This document shows positions 56,863 through 64,000 of a DNA stretch of 64,000 nt, in pieces (position 1 is the stretch's first letter; each line of letters begins with the position of its first letter). Made by a program: the position numbers and the translations under genes. The notes beneath the pieces were generated by a model, which saw only the letters and a list, made by a program, of their open reading frames with translations, had not been told where the DNA came from and did not search any database. The DNA is taken from the NCBI GenBank assembly GCA_027625915.1, contig JANTQA010000047.1:6634001-6698000 (forward strand). The letters run 5' to 3'. The DNA comes from Anaeramoeba flamelloides. Taxonomy: Eukaryota > Metamonada > Anaeramoebidae.

Positions 56863-59800
56863 ATGGACATAAATCTTCAACAAAAAATTTCAATAATCAT
56901 CTTGATAGCAGTTTATTTCATTGTTTTTTTATATTGTTTGATAAGTTTAATCAAATTAGTAAAACAAGCCGTAACTTTTGATTATCGTATTGTACGAAAT
57001 AACATCTTTTCTTTTTCTTTTTCTTTTTCTTTTTCCATTGATTGTTCTGAAAAAAAAAAAAAAAAAGAAAAAAACAATGAATTTGAAATCGATTGTAATA
57101 AATTTTCTACCTCCAACTCAAAACGAAACATATTCACTCTTTTGTTTTTTTTCTTCTTTCTTATCAACCAACAATACTTTTTTTTGGTTTAAATTGCCAC
57201 AAAGGTTGTTTACTTTTTTGTTTTGAGTGGATGTATATTTGTAATCATTCTTGAAATTATTGCTTTGGATGATATTCATAAAAACAGCAAAGAAAAACAC
57301 CCGTCTTCGTTTGTTTGTGCTGGACTTGCAGACTTTTTTATGTTTTCAAGCTTTGCATTTATTCTCATGTCTTTGTAAGAGTTTTCTTTTTTTTTTTTTT
57401 TTTTTTTTCTTCTTTTTAATGAAACACACCAACATCCCAAAAATAAACAAACTCTTTTTTTTTTCAACACATTTTCCTTTAATAAAACGGGTGCTTCCAT
57501 AAAGACCAAAATTTTTCTAAAATTTCAGAACATTAACAAAAAAGTTCAACCATACAAATTTATAACCGTTTGTAAAAAAACAAACACAACCTTTTTTGGC
57601 CTCTGTGTTGGGTTGTTAAAAAAAAAAAACAACGAGATTTAAACAAAACACCACGTAAGAAAACTTCCGAACATAAATCCAAATTCAAAAAACTTTACAA
57701 TTAGGATCAATTAACGCTTTTCAAACTTTCCAGGTTTTTGTATTTCATTTTTTAAAAAAAGGAGAACAGAATTAAAAATACTTGAAAATGTTATTATCAC
57801 CAGCCCCAAATTTAAAAAAGTGTAGTTTATAATTTATATGAAAAGTTTTCAACATAGTGTGCAAAATTCAATAAAAGAAAACAATTTCATTTTGAAAAGG
57901 TATAAAAAAAAGTGTGATCATTATTTGAAAGAACAAATTAATTCATCCTTTGATTAATAAAGTTTTAAAAACATCAAAAACAAAACGGAGAGAAATCTTG
58001 GCCTTCTTTAAATTCCAAAATTCTTCGATTTTACAACAAACAATTCAAAAAAACTTCTCCACATTACATAAACATAAATAGAAGCAGAAAATATTCTATT
58101 TTCTCATTCTAAAACCCAATTTGTTTGACTCTATTATTAATACAGTTTGCCAATTTCTTAATATAAGTGTTGCTATTAAATTGTTAAATGGAAATCTTTT
58201 GATCTCTTTTGAAAAAGAACCACAATAAAATATGATAATTATAACTCTTTCTTTTTAAAGTGATCATTTCTGAAATTAGATGCTGTGAAAAAAAAATGAC
58301 CAATATGACTCAAAGTACTATTAGGAAAAATGAACTAAAACCCAAATAATAACCTAAACACGCAAATTCAACTGGATCAAAAACTATAATTTTAGTCTCT
58401 TTACCTTTTTTTTTTTTTTAATCTTCACTTTTTTCTTTTTTAGACTCTTCATGTTATTTATATAGACTCCTTATCCCCCCCCCCCCCTTTTTTTATTTTC
58501 TTCTTCTTTTTCAGAAAACTAACTTGAGTTTAAAACTACTTCTAATACTGTAATTAAAAGGTTCTTTTGACTACTCTTTGAATTTGGAGACACAAATTTA
58601 GCCACTTCAAAATTCTCTCTTTACCAGATTAACTGTTTGACAATTAATTCTTAAAAACAAATCCAAAAAATGTCGAAAAAGTGGGACATTTTTTTTGTGA
58701 AATTTTAAAAATTGTGGTGGTTTTGATCATTTTTACTCATGCTCTCAATTAAATTTTTAAAAATTTCACAAAAAACAGATATCATTTTTTTTTCAACATT
58801 AAGAAAAAATATTTGGGAAAAGATCTATTCAAATATTCCATTTTTACAATTTATGTCATTATTTTCGCCTTTTTCAAAAAAAAAATAATACTTTGGGAAC
58901 ACGAATTGAAAATTATTTCTAAAAATAATGTTAAAAGGTTTGGAGATTCAATTTCAAGTAAAAAATGAAAAAAAAAATGATTTTTTTCTTACAGACGGAA
59001 AAGTATCACAATTTTGTATTTACAAAAAAAATAAACGATTTCCCCAAGATCAAAAATCCATTTATATCCGATTTTAATATTCCATTTTTCAATTTTCCAA
59101 AATATTATTCAAAAAAAAATAATTCTTTGGGAACACGAATTGAAAATTATTTCTAAAAATAATGTTACAAGGTTTGGAGATTCAATTTCAAGTAAAAAAT
59201 GAAAAAAAAAATGATTTTTTTCTTACAGACTGAAAAGTATCACAATTTTGTATTTACAAAAAAAATAAACGATTTCCCCAAGATCAAAAATCCATTTATA
59301 TCCGATTTTAATATTCCATTTTTCAATTTTCCAAAATATTAGATAATAAAAAGGATTTGTTTCATTTGTCTTCAACCCTATAAAATAAATCTGAAACAAT
59401 CAAATTTTTTGACTTGTTTATTGCTGCTCTTCTTTTTCTTTTCCCCTAATTTTTAATAATATTTGAGAAAAAAATGGTACTTTTCAAATTGAAATTGTAA
59501 TAAAAAACTGCAAATTGTAATACCTCTTATTTTGGTAAAATTTAAAAAAAAAAAGATTCCCAAATTGTTCGAAACTCCATTTCAAAAATTGTGACTCATT
59601 TGAAATAATAAATTGAAAAAAAAATATATATATTTATCCTTTAGTATTCAAGAACAATTAATAATTAAATCTGATTTTTGATTCACTTTTTAATCATTCT
59701 GAATATATAAAAACCTGATATTTTAAACATTTAAAAAAATAAAATTAAAAACTAAACTATTTTTCAGTCAAAGGGGCCCAGTTGTAATGGTATAATACAC

Positions 59801-62800
59801 GTTTTTTTAAAGGGTTTGCATAGATATTAGAAGAAAAATTTTATTTTGGAAATTTTCAAAATTGAAATCATTTTTTCACATTTTACACATTTTTGTTTTT
59901 TTTTTTCGATTTTTTTTTTTAAAACATCATTCAGTTGCAAAAAATTTTTTTATTGCAAGATCAATAGTCACTTGGTAAAAACGTGTTATTCTAAGGTCAT
60001 TGAAACCATGTAAAGATTGTTGAGAAATCATATTGATTTCCATTGCAATTCTATTCGATCTTTGATCTTTATATTTGAATAATAAATATGAAAAATTTTC
60101 ACATCATTTTCATTTCCTTTTTCAAATAGAGACCACAAATACCAACAAACTTCGTTTTTGGACTTGATTTCTAAAAGAAAAGTATCGAAAACGAAGTGAA
60201 AAATGTTTCATATTTATTATTCAAATACCAGTAGAAGTTCAAAACGAACATCGTTGTTTTTCTCAATGTGGCCCATAGAATTTGAGTTTTTCAATTTTTA
60301 AGAAAATCTATTGATTAATTAGTTTCCTTTCAGACATATATCAACAATTTCTTTGATATGTACTATTCTGTTTATTTCTTATTTGTTCTTCAAAGGCCAA
60401 TTATATAAAATAATTGATATTTGAAAAAAAGGTTGGGCCCCTTTGACTGAAACAGAGTTTAAAAATGATCGAAATCTTCTATGATATCGATATTTAAAAA
60501 TTTTTTTACATAAATGACAATTTTTTTTTGTTTTTATCATTAGTATAAGAATATCTATTTAAAATCTTATAACAATTTCAAAATTGAGAATTTTTTTACA
60601 AATTTTCCAGTTTAAATATTTTTTTTCCTTAGCTCTTTTCAGATTCAAAAAGATAGTGTAAAATCAAAAAAATTATTCAATTTTCCAGAACCTAAAACCT
60701 AGGAACTCTACAACATGACTTTTTGAATTGCAATTTTGTTGTTTTATATTTTTTAGATATTGTTGAACTTTCCAACCAGTAGAATTTTTCAATTTGTTGA
60801 GTTGAAAAACCTTTAATTCTAAAGCTAATAATTTTATTTCCTCAGTATACCAATTAATATTATCATTTTCAAGTATTCAAAAATTTTTACCCATTTTTAA
60901 TTTTTCTACCAATTTAAATATTCTAAAAAAATAATTTAGAACTAAAAAAAGAAAAATTTTCAAATAACTAGTTTTGCTATTCAAAGAAAAGTAATTCAGA
61001 GTATTAAAACACATTGAAAAACAATAAGTTTTTTTTAGTTTTATGAATTATTTTTTATTTAAAAATATAAAGGATCCATTTTTTTTTTATTTTTAATCAC
61101 CACCAATTACGCATCTAAGATTTCAAAAATTAAATCTCAGTACAAGAAAACCTTACTCGACAGATTTCCACACAATACAACCATTGTAGACAGACTAAAA
61201 GCGGATTTGAATCAAAATAACCCACTGTTTGAACCACTTTATATCACCTTGCATCTTTAAACCATAAATGCTTCTATCTCCTTCCACTTTATTGTACTAT
61301 ATATATATAAAAGGGAGGAGATCAAAAATAAAAAAAAAGTCGAGTTAAGAAAAGTAAAAAGAAAAAAAACCAAAACTTTATTTGAATGAAAAAAAAAAAT
61401 TCAATTTGTTTTATTTTAAGAATTTTTAATTAGATAAAGGGATTATCGTCTACCAAGGAGAAGTCAAAGATTATAGTATGTTGTTATTGAAGGTAAATCA
61501 CATTAGTGATAAATGGTTCAAATGATCTAAATAAATCCATTAGTCAAGTAGTACTATTTGTTGATCTCATCAATTAAAAAAGATCTATGTATTAGTAAAA
61601 TTTTAGAATTTCAGAAAAAAATCTGCATTTTGAGACAAATTTAATGGTTAAATCAATCTTTTTCAGACTACAACGTTGAAAAATACCCTTCAAAAATTTG
61701 TCTTGAAATGTAGATTAGTTGCTAAAAAATTCTCTTTTTTTTTAAAAAATTAACCAATTAACTAAATAGATTATTTTGACCAATTATTTCTGAAATATTG
61801 CGAATATATTGATTTTATAATTAGCTTTAAAAAAAGGAAAAAAAAACTAATCAGTCTTTGATTTTTATGTTGATAATTATTAAGGAAATCTTGAAAACAA
61901 ATAATCAAAAAAATAGTTACTTTGGAAGTTCTAAAGATGAATAATTAAAATACCAGAATATTATTATTTTGAGTTTCTATTTTTAGATTTGGGAAAGGAA
62001 TTAAAAAAAAAAATTTCTCAAATTTCCAATTTTTAAGAGTGATCATTAGTAAAAAAATCTAATAATTTATTGTTCAATAATATTTATAATCGATTTTTTA
62101 GAGTCCCATAAACAATGCCAAACTAATATCATTTACACCTAATCACGGAATACTTTGATCTTTGACTTCTCGTTGGTAGACTCTAACCCCTTAAGAATAA
62201 ATCATTTAGCTGAAATCCTTTTGCTCTAGGATTTATTGTTTTTAAGAAAGTTGATAATTTTTAATTTGACAGTCAAATGAGAATATTTTTCTTTTTCTTT
62301 TTGATATACAATTTCTTCTATTTTTCTTCACCCTTTTTTTATTTTGATTATTTTTTCTTCATTTAATTTTCCGTTCCATTGATAATTATAAGCCTTATTG
62401 TTTTTGTGATAATTAATTAAATTTTTTTTTTTTTTTTTTTTCTCAAATTATTTTTTATTTATCCAGACATCGACTCCAATTGCAAATGACAACTTTTAAC
62501 CTAGAAGGAGAGCATCAACATCTCAGTAAAACTTGGATTTTTTGTTGGGTTGGTTTGGGTATTTTCTTTTTCTTTTTAGTTACAACAGTTGTTTTATTAA
62601 TGGAAACCATTTCACAGAAACAGAATATTTATGTTTCAGGAATCTATGACTTAGGCTTAGGAATATTTTGTTTTATTGTTTCAGTTTCTGCATTTTCACT
62701 TGGAATTAGATTAAATAGAACTTTCCCTAAAAAATTAAAAACAGATCTTTCTACCATCATGAGAAGACTATTTTGGATAATGATTATTAATGGACTTATT

Positions 62801-63058
62801 TTGCTCATTATTTGTGGAATATGCTTTTTTTTTTCTATTACGAAATTAATGAATAAAACAAAGAAAATGGCATGGCTTTTAGGAAATCGTGAAGTTTGGA
62901 TTTATTTTTGTGCAGTATTCTTAGAAGTGATACCGACGTTTGTAATTTTGATATTATTAGTGGGAAGGAAAACCATGAATCAAACAAATAACCAAAACAA
63001 TGATTCATATCAAACCCATTTGGTGTCTGACTCAACTACAGACGAAGAGTTTATTTAA
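56863..63058 (+). CDS. seven-transmembrane protein, TOM1/THH1-TPRA-like (GPCR-like) candidate
   Basis: Three exons: 56863-56991 (43 codons), 57205-57374 and 62467-63058 (TAA). They sum to 891 bases, 296 residues, with matching phases (phase 0, then TT plus A). Introns are 213 and 5,092 bp. Seven hydrophobic helices are visible: one in exon 1 (IIILIAVYFIVFLYCLISLI), two in exon 2 (VVYFFVLSGCIFVIILEIIA; FVCAGLADFFMFSSFAFILM) and four in exon 3 (IFCWVGLGIFFFFLVTTVVL; GLGIFCFIVSVSAFSLG; MIINGLILLIICGICFFF; FCAVFLEVIPTFVILILL). The N-terminus is short and outside; the C-terminal tail is polar, Asn/Gln- and acid-rich. Size and helix spacing suit the TOM1/THH1/TPRA1 group (DUF1084-like), but no diagnostic motif proves it. 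The gene model rests on agreement of phases and helix count; the family name is a guess. Confidence 0.7.
58873..59340. repeat. tandem duplication, two 234-bp units
   Basis: Units 58873-59106 and 59107-59340 are almost identical (for example TTAAAAGG against TTACAAGG, and ACGGAAAA against ACTGAAAA). Landmarks at 234-base spacing: CTTTGGGAACACGAATTG at 58891 and 59125. Non-coding. Confidence 0.95.
59579..59760 (-). mobile_element. MITE family C fragment (C4), cut off at a family A element
   Basis: Reverse complement of the last ~185 bp of family C: ATTTCAAAAATTGTGACTCA, AATAATAAATTG, GTATTCAAGAACAATTA, TTCACTTTTTAATCATTC. It stops directly at the left end of the family A element and does not visibly resume on the other side. 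Confidence 0.7.
59762..60452 (+). mobile_element. MITE family A, best copy (A1)
   Basis: 691 bp bounded by a perfect 18-bp inverted repeat: TTTCAGTCAAAGGGGCCC at 59762-59779 and GGGCCCCTTTGACTGAAA at 60435-60452. The core is itself partly self-complementary (TTTCACATCATTTTCATTTC against GAAGTGAAAAATGTTTCA). No ORF. No unambiguous target duplication beside the ends. Confidence 0.9.
61437..62195 (-). mobile_element. MITE family B, copy 2
   Basis: About 759 bp, inverted relative to 18973-19750. Arms of about 70 bp: left CGTCTACCAAGGAGAAGTCA, right TGACTTCTCGTTGGTAGACT at 62163-62182. Interior shares CTTGAAATGTAGATTAGTTG, GGAAGTTCTAAAGATGAA and other segments with copy 1. Non-coding. Confidence 0.8.
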
Positions 63059-64000
63059 TGAATTTTAATATTATAATTTTATTTAAATCAAAAAAAAAAC
63101 AAAAAAAAAAAGAAGGAAATTAAAATTGTAGTTCCTCAGATAAATTATTTTACATTCCTTTTTTTCTTTTTCTTTATATTTCTACTTTTTTTTTCTTTTT
63201 TTTTTTTTTTTTGAAAAAAAATTAATGAATAATAAAATAAAGATATTAAAACAATTTATTTCTTTTTATTCAATTGTTATTTATTTATGATAAGAAAATA
63301 TAATATATTGAATAGTTTTGTTGGGTATTGGAAGTAGGGATAATACCACACACACACACATCTATCTATCTATCTATCTATATATATCACAGACAGAACA
63401 ATTTTTTGTTTTAAAATCACGAAAAACTTACAAATCAATTTTTTTCGATCTTTTTCATGTTTTTTTGTTACATTCGTTGGTATCTTTTTTTATTTTTTGA
63501 AAAAGTTCTCAAATTCTTTTGAAATCATACTTTCTGTTTCTGGGATGTGAAAAAATGTAAACGAAAAAACTTAAAAACAACGAAAAATAAAAATAATATT
63601 ATGTACATTTAGGATGTAATTGCCTTTAAAGCATTGGAAAACAATCGGAATTCGTGATTTACCATGTAAGTGGAGATTTTTGTATTTGAAACAATATAAA
63701 TGGTTTGATTTAGTATTTCGAAAATATCTTAACAACCCAAAGCAGATTTTCCGTTCAAAATCCTTTAAAATTGCAAACTCTTTAAATACTGAGAAAAAGA
63801 ATTAATTTCTTTTTTAATAAATTGTTATTTGTGGAAGCAAAGTGGTCAAAATTTAACTTTCTTGCCAATTTAAAATTAGATAAGTGCACCTATTATTTTA
63901 TACTTTAATTACATGGCTTATCAGAAAAACAAAATTTACATGTATCTTACGCATGTAAAACACGTTAAATGAAATGATAAACAATTTTTTTTTTTAAAAA
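63059..64000. other. downstream of the seven-TM gene, with a compound microsatellite
   Basis: A CA run, about six TCTA units and a short TA run follow one another at 63349-63387. AATAAAG at about 63236-63242 could be a polyadenylation signal. Apart from the doubtful frame at 63620-63805 nothing is recognised. Confidence 0.6.
63620..63805 (+). CDS. possible C-terminal exon of an unknown gene
   Basis: An open frame of 61 codons ends at TAA (63803-63805) and has protein-like composition (KHWKTIGIRDLPCKWRF, KYLNNPKQIFR) compared with the surrounding noise. It has no ATG start. The frame has an in-frame stop just upstream, at 63617-63619. A good splice donor-like GTAAGT lies inside it at 63666. 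It could be a last exon, or an upstream exon ending near 63665, or chance. I do not recognise the sequence. Confidence 0.2.
   Translation: MPLKHWKTIGIRDLPCKWRFLYLKQYKWFDLVFRKYLNNPKQIFRSKSFKIANSLNTEKKN

Larger units (their letters stand above)
57375..62466 (+). other. giant intron of the seven-TM gene (5,092 bp)
   Basis: Donor GTAAGA at 57375, acceptor TATCCAG ending at 62466; the phase-2 join gives LMSLHRLQLQM. It carries a C run (58475-58487), a 234-bp tandem duplication (58873-59340), a family C fragment (59579-59760), family A (59762-60452) and family B (61437-62195). Confidence 0.75.

Noticed and set aside
58873-59340. Tandem units as a CRISPR array or satellite
   Set aside because: Only two long units with no spacers, in a eukaryotic intron.

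Overview
The window looks like a piece of nuclear genome from a very AT-rich, free-living protist. Every gene with a clear family is eukaryotic, most are split by GT-AG introns, and the large proteins carry long asparagine runs encoded by near-pure AAT/AAC repeats. Actin-remodelling genes (a CYRI/FAM49 protein and the Arp2/3 subunit ARPC1) point to an amoeboid or crawling cell. An anaeramoebid or an amoebozoan would fit, but I cannot fix the lineage by reading alone. The six genes whose ends lie in the window all stop at TAA, so the standard code fits.

Layout. 1-5810 (+): 3' part of a CYRI/FAM49 gene whose first exons lie upstream. 8693-30660 (-): one giant WDFY3/ALFY-type gene (ConA-like, PH, BEACH and WD40 regions), about 3,370 residues over roughly 22 kb. 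33980-42904 (-): a TOR (target of rapamycin) kinase gene with HEAT, FAT, FRB, kinase and FATC regions. 48420-49273 (-): ribosomal protein RPS16 (uS9) in three exons. 50827-52925 (+): ARPC1 in five exons, coding length an exact multiple of three. 56863-63058 (+): a seven-transmembrane protein in three exons, also an exact multiple of three. RPS16 and ARPC1 are divergent over about 1.55 kb.

Introns fall into two classes. Small ones are roughly 140-575 bp. Giant ones are 3.3-5.1 kb: one in CYRI, three in the WDFY3-like gene and one in the seven-TM gene. Most of the giant ones hold short inverted-repeat elements (MITE-like, no transposase seen). I recognise at least six families, here called A to F; A, B and C have more than one copy. 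Family A ends in an 18-bp perfect terminal inverted repeat.

The most notable observation is in TOR. The two catalytic aspartates of the PIKK active site read as Asn (GLGNRHPRN instead of GLGDRHPSN) and Glu (HIEIGD instead of HIDFGD), while the rest of the kinase, the FRB and the FATC are well kept. This looks like a pseudokinase or strongly altered TOR. A second oddity is a frame discontinuity near 17150 in the WDFY3-like gene that no GT-AG intron explains. No tRNA, rRNA, CRISPR array, transposase, reverse transcriptase or viral gene was found.
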